From NCBI GenBank assembly GCA_009792885.1, contig WMCF01000031.1:25307-89306 (forward strand): a stretch of 64,000 nt of DNA, given 5' to 3'. Origin of the DNA: Eremophila alpestris peregrina. Taxonomy: Eukaryota > Chordata > Aves > Passeriformes > Alaudidae. Under the pieces are notes generated by a model. That model saw only the letters and a program-made list of their open reading frames with translations, did no database searches and had not been told where the DNA came from. Numbering within the stretch: the first letter of the stretch is position 1; every line of letters starts with the position of its first letter. This document shows, in pieces, positions 21,546-34,200 of the stretch. A program made the position numbers and the translations under genes.

Positions 21546-24500
21546 CCCTCCCGCTTTCTCCAGCTCTCTCCCTCTCCTGCTCGGTGCAGGGATGGGAAAC
21601 AGGCTGCAGCAGGGTCCTGCTGAGGGACCCTCGGCCTGCCTGTGCCCCCAAAACCCCAAAAACCTGCCCACAGCCTCGGGCACCCAGCTCTGGGCTGTGG
21701 GAGCACATGTGGGCACCCCAGCAAGGACAGCTCACTGCAGCTGATCTGGTTTGAAGCTCCAGATGGGAACAGAGGGTTTTCCCTGAGCACCCCTGGCCCT
21801 CCCCAGCTGGTGAAACTGGAGTTATTGGGGATCCCTGGCAGCCCCCGGGGCAGGATCTGGCCCCCATCACATCCCCCTGGGATTTACCATGGAGGATTGG
21901 TGGGTCCCTTACAGAGGTGATGGGAGGGAAACTGAGGCAGGGGAAGGGACTTTTCCCGGTGTTTTGGGGCTGGATTCAACCCCCCCAGATTTCCTCACAC
22001 ACCCCCACACAGACTCTGGGAGCAGACACGGAGTAAAAGCAGAGCTCAGTAACTCTGCTGTGCCCTGACATTTGGGCACTGCCTGCTGGAGCAGGCGGCA
22101 CTAATTACTGCTGCCTCGCCCAGGCACTCCGGGAGCAGGGAATTCATGTCCTGCCAGGGGCTCCGGGCTGTTTCCAGCCCTGGGGAGGTGCTGGTGGCCC
22201 TGTCCAGAGCAGCAGTGCCACCCCTGGAGCAGGGCTCATGGACCCACCGTGCTCCCCCGGCTGCCAGGAGCAGGGTCAGGGGCTCTGCAAGGAACAGCAG
22301 TGGGTGAAGTCCTGGGAGCCCGAGGGTCAGGAATCATCGGGAAAAGATGGGAAAAGGACCATGGGATAGAACGGGGCTGCACCCACATGGGCAGGGGAGG
22401 GTGCAGTGCCCATCCCTGGCTCTGGTGGGGCATGGAGAAGCTGGGAAAGGGCACAGAGGATGTCCCCAGAATGGAATGGCCTGCACTGAGGCACAAGGAC
22501 AGAGCAAGAGGAGAGGCAGCTCGGGGAGGGTCGCTCTCAGCTGGTTCCTCCCGTGTTTTCCACACGTGGCTCTCCCAGTCCATCCCCCAGGGATGGCCCC
22601 GGCCCCGGGCTGCCTTTGCTCAGGTTCCAGCTGAGAACACACAGCTCAGGATCAGCAAGGTGCTCCCTGGGCCCAGACCTACTGCTTGGGTGGGATTTCA
22701 TGAGTGAAGATGTGAAAATGGGGGGGGGAAAGGGGGGGAAATTTGGAAAAGAGCAGGTAAGGATTCGCATCACTTCTGGGTCTCCGTGGGTGTGAAAATG
22801 CCCAGCACAGGGTGCCCAGAGCCAGACTGAGGCTCTTTGTCCCACAGAAATGTCAGTGACATCCCCTCAGGCTGGGTGGATCCAGTGCTTGGGGCTTCTC
22901 CCTGGCTCTGAGCATGCTGGGTGGTGGCACAGCTCAGGAACGTGTCCAAAATCAGTGCTGGGGTCCCCAGAGGTATCTGGGAGCAGGCAGGATCCATCAG
23001 TGCTGGGTCCCCAGAGGTGTCTGGGAGCAGGCAGGATCCATCAGTGCTGGGTCCCCAGAGGTGTCTGGGAGCAGGCAGGGATCCATCAGGCACCCTGGGG
23101 TGACTCCAGCTCCCAATCCTTCACACCCATCACTACATTTTCTGTGTTTCCTCTCCAAGGCAGCCCACCCTGGATGAGTTGGTGATGAGCTGCCCCCTCC
23201 CAGGGCTCCCCTCCTCCAAACCCCCTCGGGCACCCCCAGTTCTGAGTGCCCATTCCAAGGCACTGCAGTGCCCTCATTTTTCTCCCTCTGAAATCTGGGC
23301 ACGTCTCAGCCCTGGTGTGCAGCAAAACATCCCTGAATCCTGGTGTTCCCTTCATCCCTGGTGTTTAACCCCACCCTCTCCCAGCCCTTCCCTCCGTGCT
23401 GCTGGCAGGACAGGAGATGTTTTTGGAAGGGGCAGCTCAGGAGATGGAGCCAAGGAACAAACCTGGGCAGGGGTTTCTCAGCTCTGCTCATCTCCTGCTG
23501 GTGCCTCCTGAGGGTTTGAAGGTTTTCAATGCCTGCAGAGATGATTTGAAAAGCAAATTCTAAACGTATCCAGCTAGAGATGGGAGAAACCCCTGGCCCG
23601 TGGGTTGGAGTGTCCTGGATGTCCCTGAGCTGCTGAAATGCTGAAATGAAACCCTGGTGTGGTTGTCAGTGTGACACTGGGAGCTGGGCCCTCAGCAGCA
23701 CAAGGGCATTGCTCTGAGTCCCCCTGCCCTCCAGGGATGCTGTGGCTGCAGCACGTTTGCGTGTTTGGCTCCTAAAACCTCCCACCCCAAACCCTGAGCC
23801 AGCCCATCTGAAGTGCTCAGCCCTGATGGAATCAGTGGCATTTTCATGGATCCAGGCTCAAATTAACCTCAGTGAGGAAACCAATCTGGCCAGAGGCACC
23901 TCCCAGGGGGGGCCTGATGCCACCAGCAGATCCCGACACGGGGCTGCTCCTGGGGGCTGCAGGCAGAAGGCACAGCTCCTCCTGGCACTGCAGAGATAAA
24001 GATTTCTATTTTTTTTTTAAGAAAAAAAAAGAGGGAGGGTGGAGGGGGGTAAGAAAAGGCCCCGTGTTTGCAGCCAACACGTGTAATCTGTTGCAGCCCT
24101 TGTCAGACAAAACAGTTTTGCCGTAAGACAGCGATTCCCAGAGGGGAAAGGGGCGAAGTGAAAATACTTTATCAGCTGCCTACATATGTAAAGCAGTACC
24201 CTGGTTGAAAAGCAAAGCCTCTTTCCCTTTGAAAGCTGGGGAGGGAGAGACGGGAGGCGACTGCCTGGGAGCAGGGACAGGAATGACACAGGCACAAAGC
24301 CCAGCGCAGCAAAGCCCAGGCCTCCCTCCTGACATGCTCTTATCTCCCCATCAGCCCCAAAAAACTACCTGGCTGTGGAGAAGGAACAAAGCCAAACAAA
24401 ACCCAGACGTGGCTCAGCTTGGGAAACTAAAAAATGTGGTTTTTAATGTACAGAATGTGGGGTTTAATGTACAGGAATTATTTAATTCAGACGTTAAGGG

Positions 24501-25080
24501 CAGGTTCTGTCAGAGTCTCCAGGTCAGCAGGGAAGTGTCCATTGCTCCAGGTTCCTCTTCCCCCAGGCTGGGCTGAGATGAAGGGAATCACTCCCTGCCT
24601 GGATTGAAGAAGTGATGCTCAGGAGCTGCCAGCAGACGAGGGCTTTCCTTCCTCTCTCAATTTAAAGTCTGTTTCAAAGGCTGGGAATTCCAGGACCTGG
24701 ACACACGGCGTAAATCAGCCCTTGGGTTCACAGGATGAGAGGACTCTACTGGCAACAAGTGGGCTGGCTCCTCATGGAGGCTTCTCCTGCTCCATCCATC
24801 AGCCAGAGACCTGAGAAAGAGGGGAAAAATAAAATTAATTCCATGTAGAAGCTCCTTCAGCAAGGGGACACGAGCCAGGCTGGGGGGACACCGAGCTGGG
24901 ATGGAGAGCCCAGGAGGGGCTGAGATCCCATGGATAGGGATGCAGAGAGGCAGGAGGGAGATCAGGAATGGGAATGGAAGCAAAGGAAGGAGGGAAGCAG
25001 GAGAAGGAAGGGCAGGGAGGCAGCAGTGGGGGGAGAGGGAAGGAGCCTGTGCGTGCCCATCTGGGCCATGCATCACACTG
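21546..25080. other. Intergenic with a 44-base tandem repeat
   Basis: At 22958-23092 a 44-base unit including gtgctgggtccccagaggtg is repeated about three times. Two copies of a near 23-base unit (gtttaatgtacag) lie at 24433-24476. Homopolymer-rich DNA is at 24008-24035. No gene is recognised. Confidence 0.6.
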
Positions 25081-25235
25081 AGATTGTCCTGCATTAAAAA
25101 TTCACCAGCCACTGAATTTCCAAGGGATTTGTAGTAATTAGATGACAAAATGCTGGCAAATCTCAGGCTTGCCAAAGATGTTACTCAGGGGTCAAAGACT
25201 CGACACTTTTGGCTGGGTAATTTGTAAGTGTCAAT
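25080..25235. promoter_or_regulatory. Weak AT-core cluster
   Basis: gcattaaaaattcaccagcc, gtagtaattagatgac and ggtaatttgtaagtg lie within 150 bases. TAATTAG is a homeodomain core. Low confidence. Confidence 0.22.
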
Positions 25236-28200
25236 CACACTCAGCCATCAGAGGGGAAGGAGAGCTCCAAGGGCTGAATCCTGACGAAGCCCACGGCTCC
25301 TGCCTGCTGTGGCTCCTCCTGCTGCCACCCAGGCCTGCAGAGCCCCAGCTGAAACCACACTGGGCTGATCTGGTGTCTCATTTTTTGAATTAAAATACAA
25401 AACTTCCCAGGTTTGGTTTTGCAGCAGGGCTCCCTGGCAGGAGGAGCTCCTGCCCTGCCCTGCAGCTGCCTGGGGTGATGGGACCCCCCTCTGCAGCCCT
25501 GCAGTTCTGCCCCGTGACTGGAATTGCTCCTGGGACAGTCCACCCTGCTGTTTCCTGGGGTACCCTGGGCTGAAAATGGAATTACAGCAGCTCCTGCCTC
25601 CAATCAGCCTGTTCCTGCCTCTCCTCACTGGGTGTCACAGAGACTTTGGGGCCACCAAAGCAACCCCATGGGCTGTCACTGCCTGTGCTGGCTCTGCAGA
25701 AAAACCCAGGTGGATTCAGATCCCAGCCCAGGCCTGGAGGGGGGTCCTGCCCCAGGCTGAGCTCAAGGCAGCAGCTCATCCCACACACCCACCCACAGCC
25801 TGGGGAGAGAAGAAATTTAAAAGTTTTCTACATCATCAGCTTAAAACCAAACCACAAAATGAAAAAAATTAATGCTTTGCCCAAAACACCAGGAGAGATC
25901 CCTGTCCCAGCCAGGTGTGAAGCTCCAGTGTGGGCTCAGCCTTGCTGAGGCTCAGGTTAGGCCTGGGCTTTGCTGCCAGGTTTAGGGGCCAGAGGATGGC
26001 TCTGAGGGGATGGCTGCCTGACCCAGATCTCTCCTGGAGAGATTTCTGCCTTCTGTGGTCTGGTTTCTAAGCTGATGAAGTAGAAATTCATCAGCTGGAT
26101 TTGTCAGCCCCACCAGCAGCAGGCTGCTAACTACACTTACCTCCAAAAAGATTTGGGATCACCAGATGTGGGAGAGGCAGGAGCCTGCTTTTCTCTCCAT
26201 CTCTCATGGCTTACAAAGCTGTCCTTGTTACCCCTGCCAACCCCCAGCTGCAGTTTTGGGCTGTGAGGGGTGGCTGAAGCTGCAAGGAAGGGATGGGGAG
26301 GGTCTGGCCAGCAGCTCTGAGGTGCTGAAGCACCAAACAGCACCCACCACACCCCAAGGAAAAGCAGTGCACATCCCAAACCCCCTGCCACTTCAAGGAG
26401 CACAGAGGAAAGGGAGCTAAAGGAGCTTTGTTTGTTCCATCCCTCCCAGTGGGCTGAATGCAGCAGTGTGGGGAAGGGAGAGGTGGGGAAGGGGAAGGAA
26501 AGGGCAGGAGGGAAATCACCCCTGGACAGAGGTGCTGTGGTTTAGGTGAATGCTCTCCTTGCTGGAGAGCTGCAAAAGGAGGCAAGCAGCAGCTGGATGC
26601 TCTCTGTGCTGGAGCTGAGGGGACTGGGAACGTGGCTGGAGGTTCCTCCTCCATTTCCAAAGTCATTCAGCAGCTGCAGAACACCTTGCAGGGGCAGCCT
26701 TCCTCCAGCTCCTCATCAGCTGCACTTCCAGCTCCTACTCCATGTATTTATAGAGCCCAAATCATGCCCTGAGGTCTGCAGGGGGCCTGGGCTGAGGGTT
26801 TTAACATGGTTTTATCTCTATTTGATCTAACAATGCCCTCAGATGCTGCTGGAAGAATATTTGCTGGGAAGCAGCAGGGAAGGACTCTGCCTGTCACTGC
26901 TCTGCCCAGTGCTGGGCACTTGGGAGCCATTCCCTGCTCACAGGGGGTGTCCATGGGATGTTTCCTCCCTGTCAGAGCCTGGCATTTGAGGACCCCCAGC
27001 CCCACCCCACTGCACCTGAACACAGCTCCTGCCCCTGCCCCACTCGCTCCTGGAGGAGAAAATGAACCAGAAATGCCATAGTTGAGGGAACACAAAGGAA
27101 ACATTTTCCCCCCAGATCACCTTTCCTGACACACAGCACAGCCCTCACTGCCCTCCCCCTCTGTCCCCTGAGCTGGGGATGATGTCACATGTGGGGACAT
27201 GGTGACAATGGCTCTGCACCCCCCTGGTCCCCACTCATCCCCAGCAGCCCAGCACGGTCCTGGGGCTGGAACAGAGACACAAACCTGACATGGCACTCAC
27301 TGATTATGGCCTGTGGAAAGCAGGGACTGTGCTCCTGCAGCTCCCAGGGCAGGTGACACTCCCTTCTCCAGGATCCTTCCCAGCTCCCTGCTCCTGTGCT
27401 GGCATCACTTCCCGTCTGTCACCGGTTCAGGTCACACCCTGCACACCCCCTCCCTTCCCAGCTCCAGTTTGGGGTGGAAGCCTCCCTGATTAGCCAATTT
27501 GGATCCCTATTTACTGTGAATTACTGAGCCTGATTATTATTCATGGCTGGCGAGGGCTGAGATCTCAAGCCCGGCCATGCGGTTTCTCTTCCTCTCCAGT
27601 GCATATATTTAGGGAAAACAGGAGCACAGTGCCTCAGGCAGGGAAGCTGCACACTGCCTCCTCCTCCTCCTGCTGCATTTCCTGCTCTGGAAGGTGCTGG
27701 AATGTGGTGCCAGACACTGGACATGCTGTGACTCAGGGTGAAGTGCTGGAATATTGGTCCCTTCCAACTCCCCTCTCCCGGGATTCAGGAGAAGCTCCCC
27801 AAATCTTCCAGGCAGCATCCAAGCCAACTCTCTCAATCTGCATTTGCACATTCCTCCTGAAGTCCAAGCAGAAGCTCCCTCTGGAGATTCCAGAGCTCCA
27901 GGAGTCAGCAGCAGGCAGGACACAGGGGATGTAGGATCCTCCTGTGGCACTCATGGTGCTTGCTTGGCCCCTCAGTGCTTCCCACACCTCATCCCATGGG
28001 AACACCTGGGAGGGAGACCAGGCAAGATGGGATGAAGGGATGGGAAGAGCTGGAATTCCTGACCTGTAGGCAGGAGCAGGGCAGTGGTGATGAAAAGAAA
28101 GCACCAAGAGCTCACAGGTGCTGCCTGCCTGTCCCTGCCAGCTCTCCTGTGAGACAGAGGGGAACACAGATGGTGGTCAGGAGTTTTCCAAAGGGAATGG

Positions 28201-28365
28201 GTCACTCTGGGCACTCACAGGGCACAGCAGAGGGGCTGGCAGTGCCCAGCACACCCAGGCTCCCTGCAGATCCTCTGTGCCTTGCCCAGCTTTGCTGGCT
28301 GTCCCCGTGAGGAGACAAAAGCCCACACAGGCCTCTGGCAACAGGCAGCAATGAGGGAGAGCTGC
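25236..28365. other. Intergenic, nothing recognised
   Basis: About 3 kb of ordinary GC-rich sequence. No repeat family, exon or motif cluster could be supported. Confidence 0.5.
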
Positions 28366-29580
28366 TTCTACATTAAAACCCCTTAACCCTCTCATTCAGT
28401 AAAAAAAGCTGCATTTGAATAATATCCTAATCCAATTGCAGAGCTGGCCCTGGGGAGGGGGATCTGGAGAGTGCCTGGGGAGCAGCTGCAGCAGCTCCTG
28501 CTCCTGTCCAGCTCGCTGGGTATGGCCCTGGATGAAGCTGTCACACCCTGACAGAAAGCCACTGGCCAAGGCCCCAACCCCCCAGGGACCCTGCCCTGTG
28601 TCCCAGCAGCCAGGACTGAGTGTAAACCACTCGTCTGAGCTCTCTGGTGGGGAGAGCAGAGCTGAGCACAGCCCCAGAGCCCACGTGGGGTGGCTGTACC
28701 CCAGCTCCCATCTGCAGAGCCAGGGCTGAGGGGTGACTCTGGCTGGGAGCTGCTCATCTTCTCTGCCACCAGCACAGCCTGGCCACAGCACTCAGCCCCC
28801 AAAAAGGACACCCAGAGCATCACATCACACCCTGCCTGTGTCCAGGGCAGCTGAGGGGTGACAGGCACACACAGGGACACCGACCCTGGGGTGTCAAGAG
28901 CCTGCAGAACAAAGGGGACAGGGCTACAGCTGATCCCAGCCCAGTGACAGCCATCAGTGGGCAATCATTTGGTACAGACAGAACCTTCCTGAGTAATAGC
29001 AAAGAAACTACTGCCCCTCCCAAAGCAAACAAGAGCACTGCAGCAGCACTGCTGAGGTTCAGGACCAGGGGGAGGCTGTTCCCTGCTTTAGCTCCATGGA
29101 CAGGTAAGAGAGTTTGCATTATTTTATCATCAGGATTGCTTCAGATCAGGGGGAAGAGAGAAAACAGCCAGTGGGGAGTGTTGAATTTCTGCAGACCTGC
29201 TTAAGTGATCATTTGAATTCAGGTGTATGCTCATTTTTAGGAAATTCCTGCTGTAATTTTAGGGGTGTGGGATTCTCAGGACGTAACAAAGAAGTGGAGC
29301 AGGAATTAACTCCAACTGTTCTCCAGAGCTGTGATCAGCACTTCCATAATTAATGTCCAGGCACATATATATCTGTGTACACATACACAGCCCCCTCCCT
29401 GCTCACATCAAACAGATTTCCTTGATACCAAATTGCCTGAAAAATTAACCAATGTCAAACTGCTCCACAAGATAAGTATCATTAAGGGAAAAAGAAAATC
29501 TTCATTATGTTTGAAGGTACAGGGGAAGAAAAAAAAACCCCTCATGAATGTTTTCCAGCCTGTTCCCAGCTTGGGAAATA
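28366..29580. other. Intergenic, little recognised
   Basis: A small AT core lies at 28372-28440 (gcatttgaataatatcc; taatccaattgcagagc). A minus-strand open frame at 29119-28820 has a hydrophobic run but resembles no family and has no start context. Confidence 0.45.
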
Positions 29581-29830
29581 ACATGTTTTAAAACATATCA
29601 AAGGGTTAAATTAATTTTCATTAAAATTTAAATTTGAGAAGGCTCCCTCTCTTCTTTCCTCCCTCCTCCCCCTTTGAACGTTTGACTGGCAACCATTTCA
29701 TATTTCAATCTCGGCAGAACAAATTGAATTAGATGTTGAAACCAAACTCTGCTCTGTTCTCTAAAGCCTACATGCTCTGCTTGTGCTAATCCTTTTCGTC
29801 GCCGCTGCAGACCTCAGAGACACTCAGCAA
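29581..29830. promoter_or_regulatory. AT-rich candidate regulatory block downstream of RBM19
   Basis: The stretch contains acatgttttaaaacat, gggttaaattaattttcatt, gactggcaaccatttcat, gaacaaattgaattagatg and gctaatccttttcgtcgcc. It is a 250-base repeat-free block about 1.4 kb past the RBM19 stop. The perfect palindrome ATGTTTTAAAACAT lies near 29582. Confidence 0.4.
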
Positions 29831-29834
29831 GAAA

Positions 29835-31184
29835 CCTGCCCTGCCACAAAAGACAATGAAGGGAAAGAGGCAAAAAAAAAAGAAAGAACCAGGAAAAAAA
29901 AACTCTCACAGGAAAATCCAAGACCAACCTGCCACGCTGCAGAGCTGTGCTGAAATCATGTGCTGGGTGATGCCTGGAGGGGACCCTGCCTGGTTCTGTG
30001 CTGGACATGGGCTGGTCCTGCACAGCCAGGATGGTCCCACATCCCTGCTGGACTGGAACTGGATTTATCTGAGGCTGGAATTTCCCTGCAGTGACCCCCT
30101 GGCGCAGAGCTGTTCCAGAGGTGGGGCAGGGGGTGAGGGCAGTGGGGAGCAGGGACAGGAATGCCACTCAGCAATGCCAAGCAAAGAAAGGGGAATAAAG
30201 CTTGTCACCACTTTTGGTGACACTGCCACCCCCTCTGGCAGTGCTGCTTCCACACCTGTGCCTCAGTTTCCCCACCTGCTGCACAGCTGGTGCTGCTGTA
30301 CAGGGTGAGGGCTTTACAGCACAGCCCTGAGACATCCCAAAGGGATATCCCTGAATTTTGGTGTGTCCCCTGAGCCAGCACTCCCAGGCCCTGGCAGGAG
30401 TGGCTGCTGCAGGGTTTGGGAAGCCTCAGTGGCAACAGCAGGGCTCTGGAGCTGCAGCACAGTTTGGGGGACCAGCAAGGGGTGGCACACCTCTGGTCCC
30501 TGAGCAGGAGCTCAGCCTGGGACTGCAGCCTCAGTGTTTTGGGAATTCAGCAGGAAAGCTGTGGTAGGACATGCCTGTGAGCACAGGGCTGGGCTGTGAG
30601 CTGTGTGTCCTGTCCCTGCAGCCCTGCCCAGCCCCACTGGGGCTCACAGACCTCAGGGTGTGGTGCTTTTGGAGGGAGAGAAGCCCTGGAGTTTTTGGTG
30701 CTGGCAGGGAAAAGGCCTTTGCCAAACTATCTGTGACATGGTGGCAGCTGCAGGTTGGTGTCCGAACACACTTTGGTTTTTTGGCAGCCCATCTGTTCTC
30801 CCCCAGCCACAGGGAGGGACAGTTCACACCCTGACAGTGATTCCTGCTGCAGCAGGAATCCTGCTGCCTTTCCCGTGGGGATGCCAGCAGCCAGGGGAGC
30901 ACACAGAACACAGCCAGGGCACTGCACTCACTTCAACACAGGGCCCAAACTGAGCCCAAACCTGGGCTGTAACCCCTGGCACCACAGCCAGGAGCCTGTG
31001 GGATCACAGAGGGGACAGGCAAAGGGTGGGATCCCTGCCTGGAGGCTGCTGAGCCTTTGGAATTCCACCTTCTCCTGCCCCTGGTGCTACCGACCCTGCA
31101 GCAAACCAGGTCACTGTGACCTTTAGGGCCAGCTGTGCCCACCCCACTGCCTCAATACCCACCTCACCAGAGCCCAGGCAGCTG
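29835..31184 (-). other. RBM19 3' UTR side; end of transcript not located
   Basis: The 3' UTR of RBM19 must begin at 31184 and run leftward. Reading the minus strand down to about 29100 I found neither AATAAA nor ATTAAA. Weaker GATAAA variants occur near 30068-30063 and 29130-29125. The stretch is ordinary GC-rich sequence with an A-rich run at 29870-29905. No coding exon is seen here. Confidence 0.4.
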
Positions 31185-31273
31185 TTACATGTCCTCATCT
31201 TTGTTATTGTCCTCTTCCAGGTGCTCCATGATTTCATTCAAAACCTCTGATCGTTTCTTCTTCTTCGGGGAGT
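31185..31273 (-). CDS. RBM19: RBM19 last coding exon and stop
   Basis: The coding part of the last exon is 89 bases. It completes the Asp codon, then reads SPKKKKRSEVLNEIMEHL and EEDNNKDEDM before TAA at 31187-31185. The PKKKKRS cluster is a likely nuclear/nucleolar targeting signal, and VLNEIMEHLEE is predicted helical, followed by an acidic end. The layout (basic patch, leucine-containing helix, acidic tail) matches the RBM19 C-terminus known in mammals. The acceptor is tgggcctggacag|ACTCCC. The end of the 3' UTR could not be placed. Confidence 0.94.
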
Positions 31274-34200
31274 CTGTCCAGGCCCAGGTGGGAGAGAAGG
31301 GGGCAAGAAGAAAAGCAAAAATTACAACCTGGACCCTCACACAGGCACCTGGGAGGGGCTGAGGGGGCTGGAGGTGGCAGGATACCCTTCCAGGTGAAGG
31401 TCATCCATTATCATGTACTTCTCCTCCCCAGCCAGGTCCTGGCAGGAGCTGGGATTCCAACACCTCCCACCCGCGCTTTGGTTCACAGGCTGGGAGCAAA
31501 CAGCACCCAGACAGCTGATGGTGATGCCAACCCTTCCTGCTGACCCCAATCCCCTGTGGAATTCACAATTTACCTGGGGAAAAGTGGCTGCAAGCATAAC
31601 CAGGGGTTCATCAGGGCAGGGCACCAACAGCCTGACTGAGACCACCCCACGCCAGCAGCCCTGTGCACATCCCTCACCTCGGTGGGATGATGTCCCTGCC
31701 TTGTCCCTCCTGCCCCACAGCACTGTCCTGGCACTGCCCAGCTCCCCTGGGACTCAGCCCCATGCACACATCCTTCCCAAGGCATGCAGGAGATGGGGGA
31801 ACCCCGGGAGGCTGCCAGCACCCGAGGGAACATCCCAACCCCGCAGCAGTGCCTGGCACCGAGGTGACAAAGCCATTTGGTGCCTGCTCTGAGGCTGCCA
31901 TCCTCCTTTCTGCTGGGCAGGCAGTGCCCTCCCGGCAGGAGCTGTGGCACAGCCCCCTCTCCCCCCCTGGCTCCCCAGCTCGCTCACAGCACATGGAGAA
32001 CAGCTGTTTAAATCCTGCTTTCAGACATCAAAAGCCTCGCTGGGTTTCTCAAACAAACAAACATACCATAGGACTAAAGAAAAGGTGTAAAATAAATAAA
32101 TGGAACAAGCTGTGCATTTTCTTTTAGTATTACAGCTGCTGCGGGAGATAAACAACAAGTAAATGTCACAAAACATCAATACAGAAGAAATTAACCTGAC
32201 AAAAGCTCACATTCCCCCCCCCCCTCCGCCTCCCCCCAACTCCCAACAATTTTGCATTTCTGGAGTTCCCATCTAATGATTTTATTTTTCAATTAATTCC
32301 TTGACAGAGAGCCAGAAGCTGCCTCCCTTCTCCCTGGGGGCTGTGGGGATGGGAGTGGGATGAGGGTGCTGATGGACCCTGCTGCCCTCCCAGCACCCAC
32401 CCCACCGAGCCCAGGGCACCCGAGGGGGCCACAACGTGCCACCCCAAGACCCTCCAGCAGCTCTTTCCAGTCCAATCACCCAAAGGCACAAGGGATAATC
32501 CACCCCGGAGGAAGGTGCCGGCTCAGCAGTTCTCCCTCTCCTTTGCTCTGCTCCCAGCCCTTTGGAATGGCATCAAACGTGGTCTCATCTCCCAAACCCA
32601 CCGTGGGAAGCGTGTCCTGTATCTGCCACCCCTTCCCAACCAGACCCTGGCAGGGCCCTCCTGGAGATCCCACAATGCTGAGGCTGCACAGCAGAGGAAA
32701 AGCTGGATATGGGATGCTGGGTGCACAGGGAGCAGGACCTGCTGGGGGTCTGGCAGGGAAATTCCCCCCACTGCATCCCCCACATTCACCAGCTCGGCCA
32801 CGGGGAGCACCAGCAGCATCAGGAGCATCCCCCTCTTATCCAACAAGGGGAAAATCAAAACCCAGGAGGGTGGGGAAGCGAATTGGTTCGACTTCCTTCC
32901 GTTCTGCTGCTCCAAGCTGGTTAAGGCTTGCCCGCTAACGACCCCATTTGCTTCCTTTAAACAATGGGCAAAGCCGGCGGGGGTGGGCCGGGAGGGGGAT
33001 TACCACGGGATTAGAACGTGGCAGGGTTGCGGATGCCACGCTAATCCTGCAGGGTTTTACTCCCCGGCTCCGGCATGTGTTTGCATTAGTTACAGATGCT
33101 CTCGGAAAAAAAAAATTAAAAAAAAAAAAAAAAAGAAATAGAAAAGGACAAAGGAGAAAAAAAAGGGAGCCCAGCGGTCGGGAGGTGAGGGAAAAGGAAA
33201 CCTGGGGGCCAAAGGAGGAGTGATCTGGCGAAAGTGATGGAGGCAGGAGCAAACTGGGAAAGGTGATGGTGGCAGGGAGACTTTCCCACCCTGCCGGGAG
33301 GATCAGGACCGTGCCTCCCCTGCTTCCAGCAAGGACTGTAAATAAGCAGGGACGAGCCACAGCGGGGCTCGGCTGCTTTACACCACAGCCCCTGGCAGCT
33401 GAACCCCCTCCTCTCGCACACCTCCCTCATTCACCCTCCCCATCCTCCACGAGCCGTTCCTTCCCCTCCCGGCGTGGCGAAATTCCCCATCTGTCAATTT
33501 AACGCGTTGATCGATGGCGAGGAGCAGCGAAAGCGGCCCGGCACAGCTGGCTTCCCAAGTCCGGCCTGGCAGGAGAGCGCCGCAGCACCAGTAATTGTCA
33601 TTTACTGCGATTGGGAGCCAGAGCCTTCCCCGCACGGCCCCGGGCTCCCGGGAGAGAGCACAGCATGCCGAGGGGATGGGCAGCGCTTCCCCCGGCTCGC
33701 CATTCCTCCAGGATGGAGCTGTGCTGCTGGGATTTGGGGATGTGGGAGAGGTGCAGGGGTGAGCCTGGAGCGCTGCTCCTGCACAGGGAACAGACCCACG
33801 GCTGCCCCTTGCCCCAGGGATGGATAATTCACCTGCATCCCGTGGTCCCAGAGGCAGAAGAACCACCCTGCCGGTTTCCAAAGCCTCAGTGATCCTTGTT
33901 TTCCAAAGGGAGGATGCCCCTGCCCAAGCTGGGACCGAGGCACTGCTGCCGGCAGGGTTTGTCACCTGTCCCTGCCCTGCCGTGGCACTTGTCACAACCC
34001 TGCTCCAGGGTATGGGCTGACTACAGATTCCAGACACAACTGCTGGCCAAGCTTTCCCTGGCCTCTCCTCCCCACACTGAGCCACTCAGTTTATCCACAG
34101 CAGTGTCAAAGCCCTGCCTGTCCCTGGCCAAGCCCCCCTGGGCTCTCCAGACACAGCCCCACATTAAAAGTGGGTGGAAACAAAACTCAAAATAGCTTTT

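Noticed and set aside
28820..29119. Minus-strand frame with a hydrophobic, membrane-like segment
   Set aside because: Single short frame with no family resemblance, promoter or splice context; hydrophobic runs are common by chance in such sequence.
1..31184. LHX5 exons or another gene downstream of RBM19
   Set aside because: I looked for homeodomain or LIM-domain coding signatures on both strands and found none; the gene, if syntenic, lies outside the window.
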